NCBI GenBank assembly: GCA_902582605.1
Contig: CACHSP010000008.1
Span: forward strand, 1-34,750
DNA length: 34,750 nt
Source: an uncultured Pelagibacteraceae bacterium
Lineage (GTDB): Bacteria > Pseudomonadota > Alphaproteobacteria > Pelagibacterales > Pelagibacteraceae
Direction: 5' to 3'
Position 1 is the first letter of the stretch, and every line of letters starts with the position of its first letter. Under the pieces are notes generated by a model, which was given only the letters and a program-made list of their open reading frames with translations, was not told the origin of the DNA and made no database searches. The translations under genes and the position numbers were made by a program. This document shows positions 7,691-14,985 of this stretch, one piece after another.

Positions 7691-8422
7691 ATGACTTATT
7701 GTGTTGGCATTAAAGCTCAAGACGGAATAGTTTTTGCCTCAGACTCTAGAACAAATGCAGGGTTAGATAATGTCAATATATACTCAAAAATGTTTGTTCA
7801 TGATGTTGGTGATAGAAGTGTCATTATAGTTACCTCTGGAAACTTAGGTACATCTCAAGCAGTATACAAGTCTATTGAAAAAGACCTTAAAGGCGAAAGT
7901 GGAAAAATGAATTTAAATACCTGTAAAGATTTTGATCAAATTGCATCCTACATTGGATCATTAAATATTGAACATTCAGCACCTAGGGGAATAAACACAG
8001 ATACTGTTTTATTAGGTTCGTCATTTTTAGTTGGTGGTCAGATCAAAGGTCAACCTTTAGAATTGTATTTAGTGTATTCTCAAGGAAATTATATTAAACC
8101 AGCTGATAGCAAACCTTATCTAGTTATTGGAGAAGTAAAATACGGAAAACCTATTTTAGATAGAGTTATAAAACCTAGCGTATCTATTGGTGATGCATCA
8201 CGTTGTGCTCTAATTTCAATGGACTCAACATTAAAAAGTGATTTAACAGTTGGCCCTCCTATTGATTTTGCTGTCTATAAAAAAGATGAATATAAAATTG
8301 CCTCACAAAAATGCTTAAATATCACTGATACTGAATATTCTAAGGTCTGTGATCAATGGTCGGATGGCATATTTAAAATTTTTGATTCTTTTCCAAGATT
8401 TGATTGGGAAGACACAAAATAA
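7691..8422 (+). CDS. Anbu-type proteasome-like peptidase (Ntn hydrolase)
   Basis: A 243-residue member of the bacterial proteasome-related Anbu family. The N-terminus MTYCVGI places Thr2 as the presumed nucleophile after Met removal. The proteasome-fold companions are visible as Asp18 in FASDSRTNAG and Lys33 in NIYSKMF. Other family stretches are GNLGTSQAVY, GGQIKGQPLELYLVYSQGNYI and YLVIGEVKYGKPILDR. Length fits Anbu (about 240-250) and is much greater than HslV (about 175). It is divergent from the ATP-grasp gene that normally accompanies Anbu, which supports the call. Substrates and mechanism of Anbu are poorly known. Confidence 0.87.
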   Translation: MTYCVGIKAQDGIVFASDSRTNAGLDNVNIYSKMFVHDVGDRSVIIVTSGNLGTSQAVYKSIEKDLKGESGKMNLNTCKDFDQIASYIGSLNIEHSAPRGINTDTVLLGSSFLVGGQIKGQPLELYLVYSQGNYIKPADSKPYLVIGEVKYGKPILDRVIKPSVSIGDASRCALISMDSTLKSDLTVGPPIDFAVYKKDEYKIASQKCLNITDTEYSKVCDQWSDGIFKIFDSFPRFDWEDTK

Positions 8423-8441
8423 AATTATTTTTCCTATAAAC

Positions 8442-8470
8442 TGTAATAAATTCTTAACATAACTGAAATA
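8442..8470 (+). promoter_or_regulatory. Candidate PHO-box-like direct repeats upstream of the arsenic operon
   Basis: Three 7-mers sit exactly 11 bases apart: TGTAATA (8442-8448), CTTAACA (8453-8459) and TGAAATA (8464-8470). They resemble the T(G/T)TAACA-like repeats upstream of pstS at the same period and are oriented toward the gene at 8492. The last repeat lies only 22 bases from the start codon, which leaves little room for a promoter unless just the first two repeats are used. In A+T-rich DNA such matches can arise by chance, so this is tentative. Confidence 0.35.
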
Positions 8471-8491
8471 ATAACAACGGAAGGGGATTTT

Positions 8492-8713
8492 ATGTTTATA
8501 AAAAAATATCTAAAGTGGATCAGTACGTTTCTAGTTTTAGTAGGAATACTTCTTACAAATTTAAATATATATCCATTAAATATATATTTTCATGGATTAG
8601 GAGTTGTTGGATGGACTATAGCTGGATTTATCAGCAAAGATAAAGCGATACTAACAAACTTTGGATTACAAATTCCATTATTTGTTATTGGAGTTTATAA
8701 GATTATTTTTTAA
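8492..8713 (+). CDS. Small membrane protein of unknown function, first gene of the arsenic operon
   Basis: A 73-residue hydrophobic protein that I do not recognise. It has a short basic N-terminus (MFIKKYLKW), then a helix at about residues 9-28, a second at about 31-47 (FHGLGVVGWTIAGF), and a third hydrophobic stretch at the C-terminus (about 55-73), so two or three membrane spans. A strong ribosome-binding site (GGAAGGGG) lies before the ATG at 8492. Its stop codon is followed at once by the arsC ATG, with no base between, so it is very probably co-translated with arsenate reductase. A role in arsenic or phosphate stress is inferred from context only. Confidence 0.75.
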   Translation: MFIKKYLKWISTFLVLVGILLTNLNIYPLNIYFHGLGVVGWTIAGFISKDKAILTNFGLQIPLFVIGVYKIIF

Positions 8714-9145
8714 ATGAAGAATATATTGTTTGTTTGCACAGGTAATTCAGCAAGAAGTATTATTGCTGAAAGTATTATAAATAATGAGTATGACGATTTG
8801 TACAAAGGTTTTAGTGCCGGGAGTAATCCAACAGGAAAAATAAATGATGATGTGAAGAATTATTTGTTGTCAAAACATTATGATCTTTCAAATTATAGAT
8901 CTAAAAATTTTAATGAGTTTATTAATGGTCAAATTAAAATGGATTATATTATTACAGTTTGTAATAATGCCAATAACGAAGTCTGTCCTATTTGGCCAAA
9001 TAAAGATCAGATAATTCATTGGGATATAGAGGATCCTGTTAAATTACTTAATGAAACAAACGACTTAAATAAAAAAGATGAAATAATAGAAAAAGTTTAC
9101 AATAATATTCATAAAAGAATAAAGGAACTGCTTTATGAAAAATAA
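8714..9145 (+). CDS. arsC: Arsenate reductase, low-molecular-weight phosphatase type
   Basis: A 143-residue protein of the low-molecular-weight protein tyrosine phosphatase fold. The P-loop CTGNSARS begins at Cys8. Two further cysteines, Cys83 and Cys91 (TVCNNANNEVCPIWP), sit where the arsenate reductase redox relay is expected; the C-x7-C spacing is common in alphaproteobacterial ArsC proteins. These cysteines separate it from true tyrosine phosphatases. It reduces arsenate to arsenite in the cytoplasm, using thioredoxin or glutathione systems. It starts directly after the small membrane protein gene and overlaps the aquaglyceroporin gene by 11 bases. Confidence 0.88.
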   Translation: MKNILFVCTGNSARSIIAESIINNEYDDLYKGFSAGSNPTGKINDDVKNYLLSKHYDLSNYRSKNFNEFINGQIKMDYIITVCNNANNEVCPIWPNKDQIIHWDIEDPVKLLNETNDLNKKDEIIEKVYNNIHKRIKELLYEK

Positions 9146-9794
9146 AAGCCGCTATTTTCTTGCTGAATTATTAGGCAGTTGTTTTTTAGTAATGATTATT
9201 GTTGGTTCAGGTTTAATGGCTGAAAACTTAACTAATGATGTTGCTGTGATGTTAATAGCTAATACTATAGCAACAGGAGCAGGTTTATTTGTGCTCATTA
9301 CAGTATTTGCTGATGTATCAGGAGCTCACTTTAATCCATTTGTAAGTATCGCAATGACAATAACAGGTAAATTAAAAAAGAAACTATTACCCTTTTATAT
9401 TATTGCTCAATTAGTTGGTTGCTTAATTGGTGTTGGTTTAGCTAATTTCTTTTTTGAACATGAAATTTATGAATTGTCTACTAAATCAAGAGATGGAATT
9501 TACATATTCACATCTGAGGTAATAGCAACATTAGGGCTTATAATTATAATTTTTGGGTCTATGAGGTCAGGCAAAATTGCTGTTGCTGCTAGTGTTGGTC
9601 TTTATATTACTGCTGGTTATTGGTTTACTTCTTCAACTTCTTTTGCAAATCCTGCGGTTGCTATTGCCAGAACATTTACAGAATCTTTTACTGGTATTAG
9701 TTATTTAAATACTCCTTATTATATTTTAGCTGAGCTTATTGGAATGTTAATTGCTGTACTTATTGTTAAAAAGTTATTTTCAGAAAAAAATTGA
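9135..9794 (+). CDS. aqpS: Aquaglyceroporin (MIP family), probable arsenite channel AqpS-like
   Basis: A 219-residue major intrinsic protein with six hydrophobic segments. The two pore motifs are HFNPF (Asn67) and FANPAVAIART (Asn172, with the selectivity Arg179 downstream); the first is NPF rather than NPA. Its position next to arsC matches the Sinorhizobium meliloti arrangement in which AqpS replaces an ArsB pump and lets arsenite leave down its gradient. It overlaps arsC by 11 bases and the Nudix gene by 4. No ArsB, Acr3 or ArsR gene is seen nearby. The family call is firm; the arsenite role rests on context and the described homologue. Confidence 0.85.
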   Translation: MKNKSRYFLAELLGSCFLVMIIVGSGLMAENLTNDVAVMLIANTIATGAGLFVLITVFADVSGAHFNPFVSIAMTITGKLKKKLLPFYIIAQLVGCLIGVGLANFFFEHEIYELSTKSRDGIYIFTSEVIATLGLIIIIFGSMRSGKIAVAASVGLYITAGYWFTSSTSFANPAVAIARTFTESFTGISYLNTPYYILAELIGMLIAVLIVKKLFSEKN

Positions 9795-10282
9795 AAAATA
9801 TAAAACTTACCAATCGAATAAGTTTAATTAACAAAAAATTTAAAAAAAAAGAGTTTTATCATTATCTTAAAACTTCTAATCTTTCATTAGTAATACCTAA
9901 GATTAAAGACAAATATGTAGTAGTTTCCCAAAAAAGAGTTCCAATTAATAAAATTAACTACGAGTTTCCTTCTGGCATAGTGGAAAAAAAGGAAACAACT
10001 CTCCAATCAGCATATAAGGAATTAAGAGAAGAAACAGGATATAGATCAAGATCAAAATTGAGTAAAATAATAACTTTTTATAATGAACCTGGAAGACTAA
10101 CTACTAAAATTACTGGTTATTACACAGAAGACTTAATTAAAATTTCGAAACCAGAACAAGGTATTAGAATTCATCTTTTTAATCAAAGAGAGATATTTAA
10201 ATTAATATTAAATCAAAAATTCAATAATAGTTCTCATATAGCAATGTTTTTTTATTTAATAACAGTTCTTAAAAAACTATAA
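9791..10282 (+). CDS. Nudix hydrolase (ADP-ribose pyrophosphatase-like)
   Basis: A 163-residue protein with a Nudix box at about residues 57-79: GIVEKKE, seven residues, then KELREETGY. Lys stands where the usual consensus has Arg. Nudix enzymes split nucleoside diphosphates linked to another moiety. The N-terminal beta strands and the SGIVE and YNEPGRLT context resemble ADP-ribose/NDP-sugar pyrophosphatases. The start is probably the TTG at 9791, which overlaps the aquaglyceroporin stop (TTGA), giving translational coupling as the last gene of the operon. Substrate and any link with arsenic are unknown. Confidence 0.78.
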   Translation: MKNIKLTNRISLINKKFKKKEFYHYLKTSNLSLVIPKIKDKYVVVSQKRVPINKINYEFPSGIVEKKETTLQSAYKELREETGYRSRSKLSKIITFYNEPGRLTTKITGYYTEDLIKISKPEQGIRIHLFNQREIFKLILNQKFNNSSHIAMFFYLITVLKKL

Positions 10283-10361
10283 ACTAAAGGTTGTATCAAA
10301 ATATCTTTTTTATTTAAGGATTATATGATTAAATCAAATATTAAATAATTCGGAGGCAGTA

Positions 10362-10571
10362 ATGAGAAAAAAACTAAAAAAAAATGAAAAGAAAAAAACA
10401 AAGATATTAAAATCAATAGACAAACTTAAAAATAAAATTACAGCAAAAGAAAAAAAATTATCAAGCCTTAATATTAAAATTGCTGGTCTAGAAAAAAAGG
10501 TTGCAGAAAAAAAAGCAAAAAAGCTTGCTAAGAAAAATGCAGAGCAGTCTCCTGCATCTATAAATAATTAA
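10362..10571 (+). CDS. Small lysine-rich coiled-coil protein, unknown function
   Basis: A 69-residue protein with 24 lysines, strongly basic and free of cysteine. Hydrophobic Ile/Leu positions spaced at three and four residues between about residues 15 and 50 (ILKSIDKLKNKI, LSSLNIKIAGLEKKV) suggest one amphipathic helix or coiled coil. A good ribosome-binding site (CGGAGG) lies 8 bases upstream of the ATG, which supports real translation. A hairpin lies just downstream. It may bind nucleic acid or another acidic partner, as lysine-rich small proteins often do, but this is a guess. I recognise no family. Confidence 0.6.
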   Translation: MRKKLKKNEKKKTKILKSIDKLKNKITAKEKKLSSLNIKIAGLEKKVAEKKAKKLAKKNAEQSPASINN

Positions 10572-10582
10572 TTCCAAATCGT

Positions 10583-10616
10583 CTTTCTCCCTTCTCATTT
10601 AAGAGAAGGAAGAAAG
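10583..10616 (+). other. Long stem-loop after the lysine-rich protein gene, in the largest gene-free gap
   Basis: CTTTCTCCCTTCTC at 10583-10596 and GAGAAGGAAGAAAG at 10603-10616 can pair over 14 positions with a single mismatch, around a 6-base loop. It begins 12 bases after the stop codon at 10571. No T-run follows on either strand, so it is not a classical intrinsic terminator; it may protect the mRNA 3' end or stop transcription in a T-independent way. The rest of the gap (to 10792) is A+T-rich, and I see no further gene in it. Confidence 0.55.
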
Positions 10617-10792
10617 TAGTTAATCAACAAAATTTAAACAGGGGAAGAAATAATGAATATTTAAACTTTGATGGTGATTTATACATAAACTAAATTACAA
10701 AATTATTTACTTATTGTTAAAGTTAAATGAATTTAAATTAAAATAATGTTACAAAAAAATATCACTCAATTAAAAATAGAATTAAATTTAAT

Positions 10793-12304
10793 TTATCTTG
10801 AATTATTTGAGTAAATTACTCTTGGTTCTAAAAATAATTCTCTTGCAAGAGCTTTAAATCTTTTAGTAACTTGTTTTGAGATTATTTCTTGATGTTGTGA
10901 TGGAATTTTTAAAAATACAGCATTACCTCTTTTATACAATTTAAACTCTTCAAGAAATATCGTAGATATCGAGGTCAATGATTGTGAAAATCTCAATGCT
11001 GCTCCAACTTGTTTGCTTGAAAAAATTTCATTATTATTTAAAAAAGTTAGATACTCCATCTTTGGATTATACTTGATACTACAGTACCGCCAATAACATG
11101 ACAAAGCTAATTGTATTCTTTCTTTATGTGTCAATCTAAGTAAAGGAGTATTTATTGTTTCTTGAAATACCAATTCAGCTTTTTGAAATGCTCCTAATCC
11201 CCAATCCATATGACTTAATACACATGCCAGATATAATAATTTCTTATTAAAATGTTCATTGCCTTCAAAAACTGGCTGAATAAAATCATAATATTTTTTA
11301 TAGTTCGATCCTAGATCACCTCTTTTTTTTGCAATATTCTCAAGTGCTTTATGAAAAATTTCTGATTCTTTTACATCTTTAAAATAGTCAATTGATAAAG
11401 AACCTTCACGCAAACCGCTTATAGAACAAATTATATTTCTTGGATTTGTAACTCTCATAATTTCATCAAGTATAATGCAACTATAAGGTAAATACGCTGT
11501 TCTAGATTTTGAAATATACTCAACTGTTTTAAGTTTAGATTTATTAAAAGATGAAATTTTTTCAACAAACTTAGATAAAACATTGTTATCAATACTATAT
11601 TGATGAATTATATGTACCGGATGATTATTTTGAAAAAGATGTAATTTAAATAATGCTCGCCAGGTACCTCCAACTAAATATAGATTATTAAATTTCTTTT
11701 TTGAAAGCCATTTTTCTTCTCTTAATAATTTTTTGATATATTTTGCTAAATTTCTTTTTTTAACTATAGGATTATTTAATAATCTTAAAACTCCAATAGG
11801 TAATGAGGTTTTATTAGTAACTATATTATTTTCAACTCGAGCTAATTCTAAACTTCCACCTCCAAGATCAGCAACTAATCCATTGACATTTTCAAAGCCT
11901 ATTTTTACTCCCTCAGCTGAGCATTCAGCTTCTTCTTCACCAGATAATATATTAATCTTAGTTTTAAAAAGTTTTTCAACTTCATTAATAAATGGTTTTG
12001 TATCAGTCGCTTCTCTTAAAACTGCTGTTGCAATGATTTTAAGATTTGTGATTTTTGAAACATTTAAAATTTCAGAGAATCTTTTTAAAACTTTTAAAGC
12101 ATATTCGGTACCAGATCTGTGAAGTTTTTTGGATTTATCTAAATTTTTTCCAAGTTCACAAACTGCTTTTTCATTAAAAAAAGGCACACGAGAAGAACTG
12201 AAATCTTCATAAATTAGCATTCTTATAGAGTTTGATCCAATGTCTATTATAGCTAATTTTGCCTGATTTAATTTTAAACTATTTTTACTTTTAATTACTT
12301 CCAC
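10793..12304 (-). CDS. ppx: Exopolyphosphatase (Ppx/GppA family)
   Basis: A 503-residue protein of the ASKHA fold that removes phosphate from the ends of polyphosphate chains, and may also hydrolyse pppGpp. The N-terminal AIIDIGSNSIRMLIYED phosphate-binding loop, ILSGEEEAECSAEGVKIGF and VADLGGGSLELAR (second phosphate loop) are all typical. The C-terminal half (about 300-503) is the helical HD-like domain of longer Ppx proteins. Its start overlaps the ppk1 3' end by 14 bases, so the two are very likely one operon: synthesis and breakdown of polyphosphate together. It forms the distal end of the phosphorus island. Confidence 0.9.
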   Translation of the reverse strand: MEVIKSKNSLKLNQAKLAIIDIGSNSIRMLIYEDFSSSRVPFFNEKAVCELGKNLDKSKKLHRSGTEYALKVLKRFSEILNVSKITNLKIIATAVLREATDTKPFINEVEKLFKTKINILSGEEEAECSAEGVKIGFENVNGLVADLGGGSLELARVENNIVTNKTSLPIGVLRLLNNPIVKKRNLAKYIKKLLREEKWLSKKKFNNLYLVGGTWRALFKLHLFQNNHPVHIIHQYSIDNNVLSKFVEKISSFNKSKLKTVEYISKSRTAYLPYSCIILDEIMRVTNPRNIICSISGLREGSLSIDYFKDVKESEIFHKALENIAKKRGDLGSNYKKYYDFIQPVFEGNEHFNKKLLYLACVLSHMDWGLGAFQKAELVFQETINTPLLRLTHKERIQLALSCYWRYCSIKYNPKMEYLTFLNNNEIFSSKQVGAALRFSQSLTSISTIFLEEFKLYKRGNAVFLKIPSQHQEIISKQVTKRFKALARELFLEPRVIYSNNSR

Positions 12305-14447
12305 TTTTAATCAATCTTAAGTGCAGTTGTTTAGGCTGCATTCTTAGTTTAGCTTTACCTCTTCCAGATAAGCTCGGATTATTCATAAAATATTCATGAG
12401 CTGAAAAGGAATCGATCTTACTATATTTAATTTTTTTATAATTACCATCAGCTTCAAGTTCCCAGCTCTGATTAGTATCAAGATAATTTGCCAACATTAT
12501 TTGATCTAAGATCTGTTCATGAACAGTCTCATTTTCAATTGGGACTAGAAGTTCTACCCTTCGATTTAAATTTCTCGGCATTAAATCAGCTGACGAAATA
12601 TATACTTTTGCATTTCTATTAGGCATTTTTTTTGTACCATTACTAAAGCAGTAAATTCTAGAATGCTCTAAAAATCTTCCTATGATACTTTTTACAAATA
12701 TGTTTTCTGATCTATCTTTTACTCCTGGTCTTAAACAACAAACACCCCTTACAAATAAATGAATTTTTACACCAGCATTCGAAGCTTCATAAAATTTATC
12801 AATAATTTCTGGATCTACTAAAGAGTTCATTTTTGCCCAAATAGCTGCAAATTTTCCATTTTTAGAATTTTTAATTTCAGCATCAATATTTTCATTTAAG
12901 GTTTGCCTCATATTTACTGGCGAAATAGAAATTTTATTTAAATTTTTTGGTTTTGCGTATCCTGTTACATAATTGAAAAACTTTTCAACATCTGATGCCA
13001 TTTTCTTATCACAACTAAATAAAGACAAATCAGTATAAATTTTAGCATTTACTGGATGATAATTGCCAGTTCCTAAATGAAAATAAGTTTGTATTTTACC
13101 CTGTTCTCTTCTTAAAACTAATGATGATTTTGCATGAGTTTTATATTTAGCAAAACCATAAACAATTTGAACACCTACTTTTTCTAAACTTCTTGATAGT
13201 TGAATATTAGCTTCCTCATCAAATCTAGCTTTAATTTCAATTAAAGCGGTAACTGTTTTTCCGTTTTCTGCAGCTGTTATTAAAGCTTTAACAATAGGTG
13301 AGTCTAGAGTTGTTCTATATAGAGTTTGTTTTATAGCTATAACTTTTTTATCATTTGCTGCTTGGTTTAAAAATTCAATTACTGAGTCAAATGTTTCAAA
13401 AGGATGATGAACAACTAAATCTTTCTTTTTAATAGTTTCAAAAAAATTATCATTATATTCTTTTAATCTTTCAACTTCTCTAGGTGTAAAATGTTTAAAT
13501 CTTAATTTTGGATTTTTTACTTTACATATTTGATCTATATCTTGAATTCCAACAAGGCCAGCAACATCATAAATATAGTCAGGATTTATATCTAATTTAT
13601 TAGTTATAAATCTTATCAATTCGTTATCACTATTTTCAAGAACCTCTAAACGAACAATATCACCCGTTCTACGTCTTTTTAAAGCCAATTCAAAAGATCT
13701 AACCAAATCTTCTGCTTCCTCTTGAATCTCTACATCGCTGTCTCTTATTACTCTAAAAATCATTTTCTTTTCTAAATCATGATCTGGAAAAATTTCATTA
13801 GCAAAAAAACTTATTACATCATCTAGAATCACGAATTTCTTATGATTTTTTGAAGTCTCAATTTCAATAAATCTAGATAATGCTTTTGGTATTACTATTA
13901 TTGAGTTTAAAATCCTTTTTTTATTTTTTTTTCTTAACTTCATTACAATTGCTCTTCCTTGATTGATTATAAATGGAAATGGATGTGCAGGATCAATTGC
14001 TGATGGTGTTAATAAAGGGTAAATCTCTTCTTTAAAAATTTCTAAAAGTTTTTTTTTATCCTTAGTATTTAAATTAACTGGTTTAACTAAATTGATATTA
14101 TTTTTTTTTAATTCCATAATCAGTTGAATAAAAATTTTGTTCTGTTTTTTTAATAGATTCTTAGTTTCAAGCACTACCTCATCCATTTGCTCTTCAGGTG
14201 TCAAACCATCAGAGCTTAGTGAGTCAACTTCTTGTTTTATTTGACTATATAACCCAGCTACACGGACCATAAAAAATTCATCTAGATTAGACCCAGCAAT
14301 TGATAAAAACTTTACTCTTTCATAAAGAGGATTTTCGATATTTTGCGCCTCTAAAAGTACTCTATCGTTGAATTTTAACCAAGAAAGCTCTCTATTTATA
14401 TATTTAGATTTCAACTCTTCTTTATGTTGTTTTTTTAAAGCAGTCAT
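12291..14447 (-). CDS. ppk1: Polyphosphate kinase 1
   Basis: A 718-residue enzyme that makes polyphosphate from ATP at the membrane. Family marks include the N-terminal YINRELSWLKFNDRVLLEA and SNLDEFFMVRVAG, HPFPFI, RRRTGDIVRLE, and the phospholipase-D-like catalytic domains. His438 (YKTHAKSSLVLRR) and His595 (LEHSRIYCF) correspond to the two active-site histidines of E. coli Ppk (His435 and His592). The C-terminal RNLNRRVELLVPI is also conserved. Length is typical. Only 13 bases separate its ATG from the divergent sixA ATG, so its promoter must lie within sixA coding sequence, unless translation starts elsewhere. Confidence 0.94.
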   Translation of the reverse strand: MTALKKQHKEELKSKYINRELSWLKFNDRVLLEAQNIENPLYERVKFLSIAGSNLDEFFMVRVAGLYSQIKQEVDSLSSDGLTPEEQMDEVVLETKNLLKKQNKIFIQLIMELKKNNINLVKPVNLNTKDKKKLLEIFKEEIYPLLTPSAIDPAHPFPFIINQGRAIVMKLRKKNKKRILNSIIVIPKALSRFIEIETSKNHKKFVILDDVISFFANEIFPDHDLEKKMIFRVIRDSDVEIQEEAEDLVRSFELALKRRRTGDIVRLEVLENSDNELIRFITNKLDINPDYIYDVAGLVGIQDIDQICKVKNPKLRFKHFTPREVERLKEYNDNFFETIKKKDLVVHHPFETFDSVIEFLNQAANDKKVIAIKQTLYRTTLDSPIVKALITAAENGKTVTALIEIKARFDEEANIQLSRSLEKVGVQIVYGFAKYKTHAKSSLVLRREQGKIQTYFHLGTGNYHPVNAKIYTDLSLFSCDKKMASDVEKFFNYVTGYAKPKNLNKISISPVNMRQTLNENIDAEIKNSKNGKFAAIWAKMNSLVDPEIIDKFYEASNAGVKIHLFVRGVCCLRPGVKDRSENIFVKSIIGRFLEHSRIYCFSNGTKKMPNRNAKVYISSADLMPRNLNRRVELLVPIENETVHEQILDQIMLANYLDTNQSWELEADGNYKKIKYSKIDSFSAHEYFMNNPSLSGRGKAKLRMQPKQLHLRLIKSGSN

Positions 14448-14460
14448 ATATTTAGATTTT

Positions 14461-14985
14461 ATGTATCAATTATACGTCATGAGACACGCAAAATCTAGTT
14501 GGGATGATTTAAGTATTAATGATTTTGATAGACCACTTACTAAAAGAGGCAAGAAAAATGCAAAAATGATTTGTGAATTTTTTGTTAAAAAAAAATTTGA
14601 ATTTGATTATGCATTAATTTCATCATCAAAAAGAACAAAAAAAACTTTTCAAATTTTATCCAAGAAAATTAATAAGCCAAAAAAAGTTAATTTTTCAAAA
14701 GATTTATATTTAGTTGATGAGAATGCAATTGTAAAAAAAATTAAAGAAATATCCAGTGAATATAAATCAATTTTGATTATAAACCATGAACCATCAGTGA
14801 AAAATTTAGTACGAAATCTTACAAAAAATCATAATACGAATAATTTTAAACTAATGAATTATAAATTCCCAACAGCAGCATTTGCAAAAATTGAGTTTGA
14901 TATTAAATCCTGGAATGAAGTTGAGAAAAAAGGAGTATTAAAAAAATTTATAAGACCCAAAGATCTTCAAGATTCTAAAGAATAA
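14461..14985 (+). CDS. sixA: SixA-type phosphohistidine phosphatase
   Basis: A 174-residue histidine-phosphatase (RHG) superfamily protein. The catalytic VMRHAKSSW motif starts at residue 7, followed by DFDRPLTKRGKKNA, SSSKRTKKT and a second conserved His in INHEPSV. SixA proteins remove phosphate from phosphohistidine on signalling proteins. An in-frame start at 14368 exists, but it would run through the ppk1 N-terminal region and place the RHA motif far from the N-terminus, so the ATG at 14461 was chosen. Its 3' end overlaps the convergent phoB gene by 19 bases. It is the only plus-strand gene inside the minus-strand phosphorus island. The target is unknown. Confidence 0.82.
   Translation: MYQLYVMRHAKSSWDDLSINDFDRPLTKRGKKNAKMICEFFVKKKFEFDYALISSSKRTKKTFQILSKKINKPKKVNFSKDLYLVDENAIVKKIKEISSEYKSILIINHEPSVKNLVRNLTKNHNTNNFKLMNYKFPTAAFAKIEFDIKSWNEVEKKGVLKKFIRPKDLQDSKE

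Noticed and set aside
10583..10616. Stem-loop as a classical Rho-independent terminator
   Set aside because: No T-run on either strand; kept only as a structural hairpin.
10641..10664. GGGGAAG ribosome-binding-like site before a three-codon frame in the 10572-10792 gap
   Set aside because: The frame ends after three codons and nothing follows on that strand.
11733..12122. Plus-strand open frame inside ppx
   Set aside because: Antisense to a strongly conserved gene, with no ribosome-binding site or recognisable motif.
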